DNA of 64,000 nucleotides from Bact-08 sp964533215 (GCA_964533215.1 CAZHLJ010000001.1:124001-188000); one strand, 5' to 3'; counted from the stretch's first letter, positions 43,646-52,555 are shown. Notes: generated by a model from the sequence alone, not told the origin. Numbers and translations are program-made.

Positions 43646-44263
43646 TTATTTCTTAGAGGTTTCAGCGGAAACATTCTTAAGGGAAGTGATCAGGTTGTAC
43701 CTGTTCTGACGAATGTCCTGCAGAGATTTCATAATGTTCTTTATCTGAGAATATGGCGTAAACTGGTCAGCCTTTATTGCAATACGCAGATCTGCATTTT
43801 GTTCAACGGCAAGCTTAACCCAATCTTTAAACTCATTATTGGTACTATCGCATGGAACGCCGTAAGAAGACAGCACTTCGTCCTGTTTACTAGATTCCAG
43901 GGCCAGAAAGTCTCTCATATTTCCAATAGGTACACCGAACGAACTGAGAAGTTTGAATTTGTTCAACTCTTCGTCAGAGAATGTAATGCCATTCTTCTCG
44001 CCCATCTGCCTCAGTACTTCTATCTTATCTTGTTGCTTATCCAGACTCAGGAAGACCTTACCTTTTGAATCTACCAATATCTGCAAGATATTGTTTTCAG
44101 GTATTTTGATCTCTGAAACAGATGCCGGGATGGAAACCTTTACAGGCTCTTTCTGGACAAATGTGGATGTAAGCATAAAGAAAGTAAGCAACAGTACTGT
44201 GACATCGCTCATCGCGGTCATATCTATCCTGGTACTTTTTCTTTTAACTTTTACTTTAGTCAT
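43646..44263 (-). CDS. exbD: Biopolymer transporter ExbD (first copy)
   Basis: This 205-residue ExbD starts with a basic stretch and then I-D-M-T-A-M-S-D-V-T-V-L-L-L-T-F-F-M (about 13-30), the membrane segment that carries the proton-linked Asp. Its periplasmic part is longer than in E. coli ExbD (141 residues) and includes a Glu/Lys-rich insert around residues 80-110. It sits 28 bp downstream of exbB. Confidence 0.92.
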   Translation of the reverse strand: MTKVKVKRKSTRIDMTAMSDVTVLLLTFFMLTSTFVQKEPVKVSIPASVSEIKIPENNILQILVDSKGKVFLSLDKQQDKIEVLRQMGEKNGITFSDEELNKFKLLSSFGVPIGNMRDFLALESSKQDEVLSSYGVPCDSTNNEFKDWVKLAVEQNADLRIAIKADQFTPYSQIKNIMKSLQDIRQNRYNLITSLKNVSAETSKK

Positions 44264-44291
44264 TGTTCATTAATTAAGTTGGGTGAACATA

Positions 44292-45086
44292 CTATTTGTG
44301 TGAAGATGCATAAGTTTGCACGATAGTATAACCTACCTCGTCTATACAGAAAGTGATTTTGTCGATTTTGCTTGTAAAGTAGTTATAAGAGATAACTGCA
44401 AGAGCACCTGTTGCAATACCGAATGCAGTATTGATAAGGGCCTCAGAGATACCGGTTGAAAGAGCAACAGAGTCTGTACCACCTGCAGTTGCCAATGAAG
44501 CAAATGAACGGATCATACCGACAACTGTTCCTAACAGACCCATCAAAGTACCAAGGGTTGTGATAGTTGCAACAACAACAAGATTCTGTTCCAATGTTGG
44601 AAGTTCCAAAGCTGTAGTTTCTTCAACTGATTGCTGAATGTTTGAAAGCTTCTGGTCTTTTGTAAGAGCCTCTTCTTTCTCCATCATTTCATATTTGTCA
44701 AGAGTGGATTTAACAACATTTGCAACAGTACCGCCTTGTTTTGCACAAAGTTTCTTTGCCTCGTTGATGTCACCTTTAGTAAGAGTAGCTTCGATTTTTT
44801 TAACAAATGCTGTAAGATCGCCTTTACCTTTAGCTCTTTTGATTGTAAAGAATCTTTCAACGCTGATAACCAAAACGGTCAAGAGAAGAGTAAGGATAAC
44901 TGGAACGATGATACCACCTTTATGAATAGTGCCAAGCAGGTTACCAGGCAGTGGATGATTTGCAGGGTCTCCATCCATAAAGTTGGCTGGATTACCGAAA
45001 ACGAATTTGAAAATACATACTGCAATGATGAAGCAGAAGACAATGATAACACCTGATGACTGGATGAAACCGAAAAATTTTTTCAT
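44292..45086 (-). CDS. exbB: MotA/TolQ/ExbB proton channel protein
   Basis: ExbB forms the pentameric stator that powers TonB. The 264-residue protein has a first hydrophobic segment (about 10-30), a second at about 55-78, and the conserved pair of C-terminal segments T-I-T-T-L-G-T-L-M-G-L-L-G-T-V-V-G-M-I (about 172-190) and S-E-A-L-I-N-T-A-F-G-I-A-T-G (about 210-225). It heads the leftward operon and lies under its own promoter in the 581-bp region before nuoA. Confidence 0.94.
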   Translation of the reverse strand: MKKFFGFIQSSGVIIVFCFIIAVCIFKFVFGNPANFMDGDPANHPLPGNLLGTIHKGGIIVPVILTLLLTVLVISVERFFTIKRAKGKGDLTAFVKKIEATLTKGDINEAKKLCAKQGGTVANVVKSTLDKYEMMEKEEALTKDQKLSNIQQSVEETTALELPTLEQNLVVVATITTLGTLMGLLGTVVGMIRSFASLATAGGTDSVALSTGISEALINTAFGIATGALAVISYNYFTSKIDKITFCIDEVGYTIVQTYASSHK

Positions 45087-45182
45087 GATAATAAAATATT
45101 TTTAATGATTAATGTAACTCGACTTATTATAATTTTTTAAAAATACAATGATATGGGTGTGTTCCGACAGTAACGATTACAA

Positions 45183-45223
45183 TTTGCAATAGCAAATATG
45201 GGGGAAGATAATATTGAACCCCC
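45183..45223. other. Two small hairpins in the exbB leader
   Basis: TTTGC-AATA-GCAAA at 45183-45196 is followed closely by GGGGG (45200-45204) pairing with CCCCC (45219-45223). Both lie in the roughly 340-nt region between the exbB ATG and its best promoter. Stability is low to moderate, and no known RNA family is recognised. Confidence 0.3.
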
Positions 45224-45429
45224 TATAAAGACTATACATTCAAGAACAACAGATACCATATTATAATCAAATTTTGGAATTGCAAATGTATAATTTATTT
45301 TTAATAGAAAAGTAATTTCTCATAAATCACAAATGTGCCTATTACAATTTTTTGTAATCAAAGTAGTGTTATCATTTTGAAAACCACTTTGAAAACTTAT
45401 TTGTTCAAAAAAAAAGTTAATTCCTCATA

Positions 45430-45458
45430 CAAAGTTAATAAATATTTTATTCTTACAA
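45430..45458 (-). promoter_or_regulatory. Promoter of the exbB operon
   Basis: On the minus strand a TTG (45456-45458) lies 18 bp upstream of TAACTTTG (45430-45437), a full match to the Bacteroidota promoter. It gives a leader of about 340 nt to exbB. A second -7-like TACATTTG at 45283-45290 (minus) may be a nearer start, but has no -33 partner. With the nuoA promoter it makes a divergent control region of 581 bp (45087-45667); no small gene is convincing there. Confidence 0.65.
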
Positions 45459-45512
45459 TTCTTTAGAAAATCAATTGAAGAGCCTTGCTTTTGGACAAAA
45501 GTTCAAAAATTT

Positions 45513-45542
45513 ATTGCAGAAATAATAAAATATGTAACTTTG
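45513..45542 (+). promoter_or_regulatory. Promoter of the nuo operon
   Basis: ATTG (45513-45516) lies 18 bp upstream of TAACTTTG (45535-45542), matching the Bacteroidota TTG/TAnnTTTG pattern. Transcription would start at about 45548, giving a leader of about 120 nt before nuoA. Confidence 0.7.
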
Positions 45543-45549
45543 CGCACCT

Positions 45550-45625
45550 TTTTAGCTATTGTATTGAAATATTTTTTTAGCTAAAACTCTCGAAATGTTA
45601 TCATTTCCGTATTCAACTACGTAAA
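45550..45625 (+). other. Hairpin-rich leader of the nuo operon, possible attenuator
   Basis: Three stems lie in series in the predicted leader: TTTTAGCTA (45550-45558) with TAGCTAAAA (45578-45586); GAAATG-TTAT-CATTTC (45592-45607); and TTTCCGTA-TTCAAC-TACGTAAA (45604-45625, one mismatch). The last two share bases 45604-45607, so they exclude each other, and the third is followed by a T-run at about 45634-45640. A nine-codon reading frame (ATG at 45596, TAA at 45623-45625) overlaps both. The layout looks like an attenuator but is AT-rich and could be chance. Confidence 0.35.
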
Positions 45626-45667
45626 TGGGGCATATTTTTTTAATTTATCGAAAATGAGTCAAGTTTT

Positions 45668-46018
45668 ATGAATGAATCTTTTTTTCTTGTTGCCTTTGTA
45701 ACTGCAATAGTTTTGGTTGTTGCAGCCTATCTGGTGGCAAAACTCATTGCGCCTCACTCGTCCAATCCTCAAAAAGGAGAGCCTTACGAATGTGGTATTC
45801 CTACACGGGGCAACTCGTGGTTGCCTTTTAAGGTGGGATACTATCTGTTTGCCATCTTGTTTCTGATGTTTGACGTTGAAACCGTTTATTTGTTTCCTTG
45901 GGCTGTAGTTACAAGGGATCTGGGGACAGACGGTCTGATCATGGTATCATTCTTTATTTTAATTTTGGCATTAGGTCTTGCTTATGCCTGGAAAAAAGGA
46001 GCACTGGAATGGAAGTAA
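45668..46018 (+). CDS. nuoA: NADH-quinone oxidoreductase subunit A
   Basis: NuoA is a three-helix membrane subunit at the junction of the arms of complex I. The 116-residue protein has P-Y-E-C-G-I-P and K-V-G-Y-Y-L-F-A-I-L-F-L-M-F-D-V-E-T-V-Y, with the conserved loop Cys and acidic residues. It is the first gene of the ten-gene nuo operon. Its last 10 bp overlap nuoB. Confidence 0.95.
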   Translation: MNESFFLVAFVTAIVLVVAAYLVAKLIAPHSSNPQKGEPYECGIPTRGNSWLPFKVGYYLFAILFLMFDVETVYLFPWAVVTRDLGTDGLIMVSFFILILALGLAYAWKKGALEWK

Positions 46019-46584
46019 AAAAAATTCATATTCCGAATATGAAGTACGAAGACTTCAACGACAATGAGTCTCTTGAAAAATATGTCGAAGAGCTTCGTCA
46101 AAATGGAACGGACGTCATCCTTGGAAAATTTGACGATATGATTAACTGGGGAAGATCAAACTCAGTATGGCCTCTGTTGTTTGCAACCAGTTGCTGCGGT
46201 ATTGAGTGTATGTGTGTGGGTGCAGCCCGTTGTGACTTTGCCCGCTTTGGATGGGAGGTTACACGTAACAGTCCCCGTCAGGCAGACTGTATGTTTGTCT
46301 TCGGTACGCTTGTGCATAAGATGGCACCTGTTCTGAAACGTCTTTATGACCAGATGGCTGAACCAAAATGTGTGATAGCCGTTGGGGGTTGTGCTATTTC
46401 AGGCGGGCCGTTTAAAGATTCATACAATGTGGTAAAGGGTATTGACAGTATAATTCCTGTTGATGTGTATGTCCCAGGTTGTCCTCCGCGTCCTGATGCG
46501 ATCATTTATGGAATGATGCAGATGCAGCGCAAAATCAAATTGCAGAACTTTTTTAAACTTCCGGAACAACCGGTAATAAAGTAG
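46009..46584 (+). CDS. nuoB: NADH-quinone oxidoreductase subunit B
   Basis: NuoB binds the terminal Fe-S cluster N2 next to the quinone site. The start is the ATG at 46009 (M-E-V-K-K-I-H), which overlaps nuoA by 10 bp; the frame is open further upstream, but that lies inside nuoA. The 191-residue product has the cluster ligands in A-T-S-C-C-G-I-E-C, V-G-G-C-A and V-P-G-C-P-P-R-P-D-A, all in place. Confidence 0.95.
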   Translation: MEVKKIHIPNMKYEDFNDNESLEKYVEELRQNGTDVILGKFDDMINWGRSNSVWPLLFATSCCGIECMCVGAARCDFARFGWEVTRNSPRQADCMFVFGTLVHKMAPVLKRLYDQMAEPKCVIAVGGCAISGGPFKDSYNVVKGIDSIIPVDVYVPGCPPRPDAIIYGMMQMQRKIKLQNFFKLPEQPVIK

Positions 46585-46590
46585 TCATAT

Positions 46591-48219
46591 ATGGAGAAAA
46601 TAAGAGAAAGAATTCTGTCCATAGCTCCAGAAGCTACATTTGAGGAATCTCAGGTCCTGACGGCCATGATTCCTTCAGACAAGTTAAGAGAGGTGGCCGA
46701 GCATTTGAGAAATGACAAGGACATGCAGTTTGATTATTTGCAGGATTTGATTGGGATGGATTGGGGAGAATCATTGGGTGTTGTATACCGTCTTTTTTCA
46801 ACTCCGAATAATCAATGTGCTGTTATTCTAAAGACAAGTACTGCCGACAAAGAAAATCCGACACTTTTCAGTGTATCGGATTTATGGAATTCGGCAAATC
46901 TATATGAGCGTGAAGTTTATGACTTTTTTGGCATAAAATTCATAGGTCATCCGGCTATGCGCCGTCTGTTCCTACGCCAGAACTGGATAGGATATCCTTT
47001 GCGTAAGGATTATGATATTAATTCAAATCCTTTGGTGATGACTAATCAGTCAATCGAGGAGATGGAGACTGCAGATAACCTGGAGATGACAAACGAAGGG
47101 TTGGTGAATAGCTCTTTCCAGCTTTTTGGAGATAAGGAATATGTTGTGAATATCGGACCTCAACATCCGGCAACTCATGGCGTGCTTCATCTTCGTGTAT
47201 CACTGGATGGAGAGACTGTTAAGAAGATAGACCCAAATTTCGGATACATCCATCGTGGTGTGGAAAAAATGTGTGAGGGTTATACATATCCTCAGATACT
47301 GCACCTTGCAGACAGACTTGATTACCTTTCAGGGACAATGAATCGTCATGCAGTTTGTATATGTGTGGAGAAGGCTTTACAGCTTGAGGTTCCTGAGCGT
47401 GCCCAATATACACGTATGATTCTGGATGAACTTACTCGTATAGCATCCCATTTGCTGGGATGGGGAAGTATGTGCATGGACATGGGTTCCATAACTGCCT
47501 TTGTTTATGGTATGCGCGACAGGGAAAAGATCATGGATATCTTCGAGGAGATTGGCGGTGGTCGTTTGATGTGCAGCTATAGCGTAGTTGGCGGACTGTC
47601 AAAAGACATTCATCCTAATACCCTTAATAGAGTAAGGGAATTCATTCCTCATATGCGTAAAATGTTAAAGGAATACCATATTCTCTTCACAGGAAACCCT
47701 ATTGCAACAGGTCGTATGAATGGTGTGGGGTTTCTTACAAGAGAGCAAGCCATATCTTATGGTGTGACAGGTCCTTCAGGGCGCGCTTCAGGGTGGAGCT
47801 GCGACGTGCGTAAAGTAGAACCTTATGCGGCTTACGATAAAATCAAGTTCAACGAAATGTTGCGTACAGAGGGTGGCACATTTGACCGTTACCTTATACG
47901 TCTTGATGAAATCGAAGAGTCTCTTAAAATATTGGAACAATTGGTAGATGGCATGCCTTCCGGTGATTACCGCAATAAGCCTAAACCGATTATTAAATTG
48001 CCGGAAGGTGAATTCTCCCAGCGAGTGGAAAATTCACGTGGTGATTTTAATGTGTTTATTTCGAGTAAAGGTGACAAGAACCCTTACCGTGTGAAGTTCC
48101 GTTCGCCTTGCATGACATTGGTATCTGCCTTGGATCCGATTACTTGCGGTGAAAAAATTGCCGACCTTATTATGATCGGAGCTTCGTTGGACTATGTAAT
48201 TCCTTGTATAGATAGATAA
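46591..48219 (+). CDS. nuoCD: NADH-quinone oxidoreductase fused subunits C and D
   Basis: This is one 542-residue chain with an N-terminal NuoC domain (about 1-135, with N-L-Y-E-R-E-V-Y-D-F-F-G and L-R-K-D-Y) and a C-terminal NuoD domain (from about 180, beginning N-I-G-P-Q-H-P-A-T-H-G-V). NuoD makes much of the quinone pocket. The fused form is standard for Bacteroidota and also seen in Enterobacteria. No internal stop is present. The gene is 6 bp after nuoB and 2 bp before nuoH. Confidence 0.95.
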   Translation: MEKIRERILSIAPEATFEESQVLTAMIPSDKLREVAEHLRNDKDMQFDYLQDLIGMDWGESLGVVYRLFSTPNNQCAVILKTSTADKENPTLFSVSDLWNSANLYEREVYDFFGIKFIGHPAMRRLFLRQNWIGYPLRKDYDINSNPLVMTNQSIEEMETADNLEMTNEGLVNSSFQLFGDKEYVVNIGPQHPATHGVLHLRVSLDGETVKKIDPNFGYIHRGVEKMCEGYTYPQILHLADRLDYLSGTMNRHAVCICVEKALQLEVPERAQYTRMILDELTRIASHLLGWGSMCMDMGSITAFVYGMRDREKIMDIFEEIGGGRLMCSYSVVGGLSKDIHPNTLNRVREFIPHMRKMLKEYHILFTGNPIATGRMNGVGFLTREQAISYGVTGPSGRASGWSCDVRKVEPYAAYDKIKFNEMLRTEGGTFDRYLIRLDEIEESLKILEQLVDGMPSGDYRNKPKPIIKLPEGEFSQRVENSRGDFNVFISSKGDKNPYRVKFRSPCMTLVSALDPITCGEKIADLIMIGASLDYVIPCIDR

Positions 48220-48221
48220 TT

Positions 48222-49295
48222 ATGTTTGATTTTAAAGTAGTTACAAGTTGGATAGATAACTTATTGCGTATTCAGTGGGGGCTTGCCGATTTCTGGACAC
48301 TGGCAATTGAATTTATCCTGGTAGGAGTGGCAATCCTTGCTACGTATGCCGTGCTTGCCTTGATTCTTATATATGTTGAGCGCAAGGTGTGTGCTTTCTT
48401 CCAATGTCGTATAGGACCTAACCGTGTAGGGAAGTGGGGATGCCTGCAACCTGTTGCGGATATGATAAAGATCTTGCTGAAGGAAATTGTCAGTATAGAC
48501 AAGAGTGACAAGTTCTTATTCAAGCTTGCGCCGTTTTTCGTAATAATAGGTTCTATTCTTGCATTCTCTGCATTACCTTTTGCAAAGGGGTTGCATGCAA
48601 TAGATTTCAATATTGGTGTTTTTTACCTGTTGGCGGTCTCTTCTCTGGGTATTATAGGTGTCCTGCTGGCGGGCTGGTCAAGTAATAACAAGTTTACAAT
48701 GATCGGGGCCATGCGATCAGGAGCACAGCTGATAAGCTATGAGCTCTCTGCTGCCCTGGCGTTGATGACAATCGTTGTGTTTACAGGAACAATGCAGCTT
48801 TCCACAATCGTGGAGAATCAGGCTGACGGATGGTTCATCTTCACAGGTGGTGTCCCTGCCATTATTGCATTTATAATCTACATGATTGCCGGACATGCCG
48901 AGACTAACCGCGGACCTTTTGACTTGCCTGAGGCTGAGTCAGAGCTGACTGCCGGCTATCACACTGAGTATTCCGGTATAACATTTGGTTTTTACTACCT
49001 TGCTGAATATTTGAACATGTTTGTCGTGGCTGCGATTGCCACTACAGTGTTCCTTGGCGGATGGATGCCGTTCCATATTCCTGGCTGGGATGGTTTCAAC
49101 CAGATAATGGATTATATACCTTCTATATTATGGTTTTTCGGTAAAGCATCTTTCTGTGTGTTCCTTGCACTGTGGGTGAGGTGGTCTTTCCCTCGCCTTC
49201 GTATAGACCAGCTATTGAAGTTTGAGTGGAAGATACTTATGCCGATCAGTTTGCTGAACCTATTATTAATGGCTGTTTGCGTAACATTATTTTAA
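48222..49295 (+). CDS. nuoH: NADH-quinone oxidoreductase subunit H
   Basis: NuoH is the membrane subunit that helps form the quinone tunnel and the E-channel. The 357-residue protein has about eight hydrophobic helices, E-R-K-V-C-A-F-F-Q-C-R-I-G-P-N-R-V-G (about 51-68), the acidic E-T-N-R-G-P-F-D-L-P-E-A-E-S-E-L-T-A-G-Y loop, and R-W-S-F-P-R-L-R. It overlaps nothing and is spaced 3 bp from nuoI. Confidence 0.95.
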   Translation: MFDFKVVTSWIDNLLRIQWGLADFWTLAIEFILVGVAILATYAVLALILIYVERKVCAFFQCRIGPNRVGKWGCLQPVADMIKILLKEIVSIDKSDKFLFKLAPFFVIIGSILAFSALPFAKGLHAIDFNIGVFYLLAVSSLGIIGVLLAGWSSNNKFTMIGAMRSGAQLISYELSAALALMTIVVFTGTMQLSTIVENQADGWFIFTGGVPAIIAFIIYMIAGHAETNRGPFDLPEAESELTAGYHTEYSGITFGFYYLAEYLNMFVVAAIATTVFLGGWMPFHIPGWDGFNQIMDYIPSILWFFGKASFCVFLALWVRWSFPRLRIDQLLKFEWKILMPISLLNLLLMAVCVTLF

Positions 49296-49298
49296 GAA

Positions 49299-49790
49299 AT
49301 GAAGAGTTTGGTTAATTATATCAAATCTGTACTGTCTGGGATATGGAACTTGCTCCTGGGAATGAAAATCACCATGATCAATTTCATACGTCCTAAAGTA
49401 ACAGAACAATATCCTGAAAACAGGAAGGAACTTGTGATGTTTGAGCGTTTCAGAGGCAAGCTCTCAATGCCTCATAATGCAAGCAATGAGCATAAGTGTA
49501 CCGCCTGCGGTATTTGTCAGATGAATTGTCCTAACGGAACGATTCAGGTTATTTCTAAAACGGAGACCGATGAGGCAACCGGTAAACCAAAGAGAGTTTT
49601 GGACAAGTATATGTATGATCTAGGATCTTGCATTTTTTGTGATTTGTGTGTGCAGTCATGCCCACAGGGTGCTATTGAGTGGTCACAGGCTTTTGAACAT
49701 TCTGTGTTCAGCCGCTCAAAGCTGGAGGTAAAATTGAACAACGAGGGATCGAAGTTGGCGCCAAAAGAAAAAGCAACAGAGAATAAATAA
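49299..49790 (+). CDS. nuoI: NADH-quinone oxidoreductase subunit I
   Basis: NuoI is a peripheral-arm ferredoxin-like subunit with two [4Fe-4S] clusters. The 163-residue chain has both motifs: C-T-A-C-G-I-C-Q-M-N-C-P-N-G and C-I-F-C-D-L-C-V-Q-S-C-P-Q-G. A helical N-terminal part (about 1-50) anchors it to the membrane arm. In E. coli electrons reach it from NuoG; no nuoG is present in this operon. Confidence 0.94.
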   Translation: MKSLVNYIKSVLSGIWNLLLGMKITMINFIRPKVTEQYPENRKELVMFERFRGKLSMPHNASNEHKCTACGICQMNCPNGTIQVISKTETDEATGKPKRVLDKYMYDLGSCIFCDLCVQSCPQGAIEWSQAFEHSVFSRSKLEVKLNNEGSKLAPKEKATENK

Positions 49791-49797
49791 TTTTTTC

Positions 49798-50310
49798 ATG
49801 GAAATAACAGCTAGTCAAATAATATTTTTTATTCTATCGGCAATAATCATTGGTGGTTCCATTATGTCGGTAGCTTCCAGGAAACTTCTCCGGGCAGCAG
49901 TTTATCTGTTGTTTGTGTTGATAGCAACAGCTGGAATTTATATGATGTTGGATTATCATTTTCTGGCAGCAGTTCAGTTGTCGGTTTATGTTGGTGGCAT
50001 ATTGGTGTTGTTCGTATTCTCGATCTTTCTCACCAGCCAGGTTGGAGATAAGATGCCTAAAGTGAAATTGTCTAAAAAAATTGCCGGTCTGGGAGTATCT
50101 CTGGCAGGAGCTGCTCTTTGCCTCTATGTACTGCTTTCGCAGAACTATCCTTATGCATCTCAGGTTTCGGAAGGGGAGATGGACATGCATGCAATAGGTC
50201 AATCGTTGATGGGGTCGGAAAGATTCCAGTACCTTCTTCCATTTGAAGCAATAAGCATTCTTTTGCTTGCTTGTATTATCGGAGGAATTTTAATTGCAAG
50301 AAAAAAATAA
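49798..50310 (+). CDS. nuoJ: NADH-quinone oxidoreductase subunit J
   Basis: This 170-residue membrane subunit has five hydrophobic helices, including the A-A-V-Y-L-L-F-V-L-I-A-T-A-G-I-Y region and the Y-V-G-G-I-L-V-L-F-V-F segment that is the recognisable NuoJ signature. It lies 7 bp after nuoI and 11 bp before nuoK. Confidence 0.93.
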   Translation: MEITASQIIFFILSAIIIGGSIMSVASRKLLRAAVYLLFVLIATAGIYMMLDYHFLAAVQLSVYVGGILVLFVFSIFLTSQVGDKMPKVKLSKKIAGLGVSLAGAALCLYVLLSQNYPYASQVSEGEMDMHAIGQSLMGSERFQYLLPFEAISILLLACIIGGILIARKK

Positions 50311-50321
50311 AATCAACAGAA

Positions 50322-50633
50322 ATGGATATCCCAGTAGAATTTTATTTAGTAGTAAGCACCATAATGTTTTTTACAGGTGTTTATGGTTTTATAACCAGAC
50401 ACAATCTCATAGCAGTATTGATGTCGTTGGAGTTGATTCTGAATGCAGTGAATATAAATTTTGTCGTTTTTAACAGGTTTCTGTTTCCGGGACAGATGGA
50501 AGGTATGTTCTTCTCCATATTTATCATAGGAGTTGCCGCCGCAGAGACAGCCATTGCCATTGCGATAATAATAAATGTATTCCGCAGTTCGGCAAAAATT
50601 GAAGCAGACGAAGTTAGTAAAATGAAATATTAA
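50322..50633 (+). CDS. nuoK: NADH-quinone oxidoreductase subunit K
   Basis: NuoK is a three-helix proton-path subunit. The start is the ATG at 50322 (M-D-I-P-V-E-F-Y), giving 103 residues; the longer frame from 50271 begins inside nuoJ. The key glutamates lie in M-S-L-E-L-I-L-N-A-V-N and A-A-E-T-A-I-A, as in all NuoK. Confidence 0.94.
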   Translation: MDIPVEFYLVVSTIMFFTGVYGFITRHNLIAVLMSLELILNAVNINFVVFNRFLFPGQMEGMFFSIFIIGVAAAETAIAIAIIINVFRSSAKIEADEVSKMKY

Positions 50634-50637
50634 TATT

Positions 50638-52554
50638 ATGGAGTCATATATCTTGATAGCACTGTTTATTTTAATAATCCCGATTTTTTCGTTCTTATTT
50701 CTGGGACTATTGGGACCGAAAATGTCCCATAAATCTGCCGGAATAATTGGTACCGTAGGATTGGGTATAGTTACAGCGCTATCTTACATTACTGCTTTCA
50801 ACTACTTTTTCGTTTTTGGAAAGGCAGATGGTGTTTATCAAAAGTTCTCGGCCAGTTTTGAATGGCTTCATTTAACGGACTTCTTGAATATCGATCTGGG
50901 TATTCTACTTGATCCGATCTCTGTAATGATGCTGGTTGTGATAAGTACGGTATCATTCATGGTTCATCTGTACAGCTTGGGCTATATGCACGGTGAAAAG
51001 GGTTTCCAGCGTTACTATGCCTTCCTTTCACTGTTCAGCTTTTCAATGCTGGGTCTTGTTGTAGCTACCAATATTTTCCAGATGTATATTTTCTGGGAGC
51101 TTGTGGGTGTATCTTCATATCTGCTGATTGGCTTTTACTACACAAAACCTTCTGCAGTTGCTGCCTCTAAAAAGGCTTTTATTGTAACCCGTTTTGCTGA
51201 CCTTGGTTTCCTGGTGGGCATACTGATTCTTTCGTTCTTTACAAATACATTTGATTTCAGCATACTGACTGACCCTACAAGCTCTGTGTTCACAAATCCG
51301 GTTACAGCTTCATTCATGGGATTCTCTGTGATAAGTTGGGCCACTCTGCTGATATTCATTGGTGGTGCAGGTAAATCTGCAATGCTGCCTTTACATATAT
51401 GGCTTCCTGATGCAATGGAGGGCCCGACACCTGTTTCTGCACTTATCCATGCAGCGACCATGGTTGTTGCGGGTGTATATCTGGTTGCCCGTCTGTTTCC
51501 TCTTTACTACTTCCTAACGCCTGATGTGCTTACATTTATTGGATATGTTGGAGCAGCCACTTCTTTGTTTGCAGCAATCATTGCCTGTACACAGACTGAT
51601 ATCAAGCGAGTGCTGGCCTTTTCCACCATATCGCAGATTGCATATATGATGGTGGCTCTCGGTGTATCTGGATATGGCGCGGAACATGAGGCAGGCCTAG
51701 GCTATATGGCTTCTATGTTCCATCTGTTCACACACGCATTCTTTAAAGCCCTTCTGTTCCTTGGCGCCGGAGCTGTAATTCACGCAGTGCACAGCAACGA
51801 GATGGGGAATATGGGTGGACTTCGTAAATATCTGCCGATAACTCATATCACATTCCTTATTGCCTGCCTCTCAATTGCAGGTATCCCTCCTTTCTCGGGA
51901 TTCTTCAGTAAGGATGAGATTCTGGTTGCAGCATACAATAAAGACATCATTCTGTTTGGTTGCCAGTATCTGGTTGCAGGTCTGACCGCATTCTATATGT
52001 TCAGGCTTTACTACAACATTTTCTGGGGCAAAGAGTCGAAATACGAACACACGCCTCATGAATCGCCGCTTACTATGACTATTCCTCTGATGTTTCTGGC
52101 GCTTCTTACTGTTGTAACAGGTTTCATTCCATTCGGAGAGTTGGTGACAACAGACAGGATGGCTCTTGAAACTGAGACTGTATGGGCTGTGGCAATCCCT
52201 AGTGTACTGGTTGGTGTACTGGGAATTGTGATAGCAACAATTTTCTATAAGAAAGAGACTAACATTCCGGTCAAGGTTGCGACTGCTTTTGGCGGCTTTT
52301 ATACGGCTGCTTCAAGAAAATTCTATTTTGATGAGATATACCTTTTTGTTACCAAGAAAATTATCTTTGGTATCATTTCAACTTTCATAGCTTGGTTTGA
52401 CAGATACATTGTAGATGGTTTTATGAACTTACAGGCATTATGGAGCAATGGTGCATCTTATAAGATAAGAGGATTGCAGTCAGGAAGGTTGCAACAATAT
52501 GTGTGGGTTTTTGCTTTATCAGTGATCATAATTGCCGCTTTAATAATTTTGTAA
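50638..52554 (+). CDS. nuoL: NADH-quinone oxidoreductase subunit L
   Basis: NuoL is the distal antiporter-like proton pump subunit with the long lateral helix. The 638-residue protein has about sixteen hydrophobic helices, F-W-E-L-V-G-V-S-S-Y-L-L-I-G (about 152-165; the key Glu), K-S-A-M-L-P-L-H-I-W-L-P-D-A-M-E-G-P-T-P-V-S (about 247-268) and S-F-I/L-type lysine helices. It is 4 bp after nuoK and 1 bp before nuoM. Confidence 0.95.
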   Translation: MESYILIALFILIIPIFSFLFLGLLGPKMSHKSAGIIGTVGLGIVTALSYITAFNYFFVFGKADGVYQKFSASFEWLHLTDFLNIDLGILLDPISVMMLVVISTVSFMVHLYSLGYMHGEKGFQRYYAFLSLFSFSMLGLVVATNIFQMYIFWELVGVSSYLLIGFYYTKPSAVAASKKAFIVTRFADLGFLVGILILSFFTNTFDFSILTDPTSSVFTNPVTASFMGFSVISWATLLIFIGGAGKSAMLPLHIWLPDAMEGPTPVSALIHAATMVVAGVYLVARLFPLYYFLTPDVLTFIGYVGAATSLFAAIIACTQTDIKRVLAFSTISQIAYMMVALGVSGYGAEHEAGLGYMASMFHLFTHAFFKALLFLGAGAVIHAVHSNEMGNMGGLRKYLPITHITFLIACLSIAGIPPFSGFFSKDEILVAAYNKDIILFGCQYLVAGLTAFYMFRLYYNIFWGKESKYEHTPHESPLTMTIPLMFLALLTVVTGFIPFGELVTTDRMALETETVWAVAIPSVLVGVLGIVIATIFYKKETNIPVKVATAFGGFYTAASRKFYFDEIYLFVTKKIIFGIISTFIAWFDRYIVDGFMNLQALWSNGASYKIRGLQSGRLQQYVWVFALSVIIIAALIIL

Positions 52555-52555
52555 T

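Noticed and set aside
45898..46008. Upstream start for nuoB inside nuoA
   Set aside because: The extra 37 residues do not match NuoB. The ATG at 46009 gives the usual N-terminus.
46591..48219. Frameshift or misassembly joining nuoC and nuoD
   Set aside because: The C/D fusion is the normal form in Bacteroidota and the joint has no abnormal sequence.
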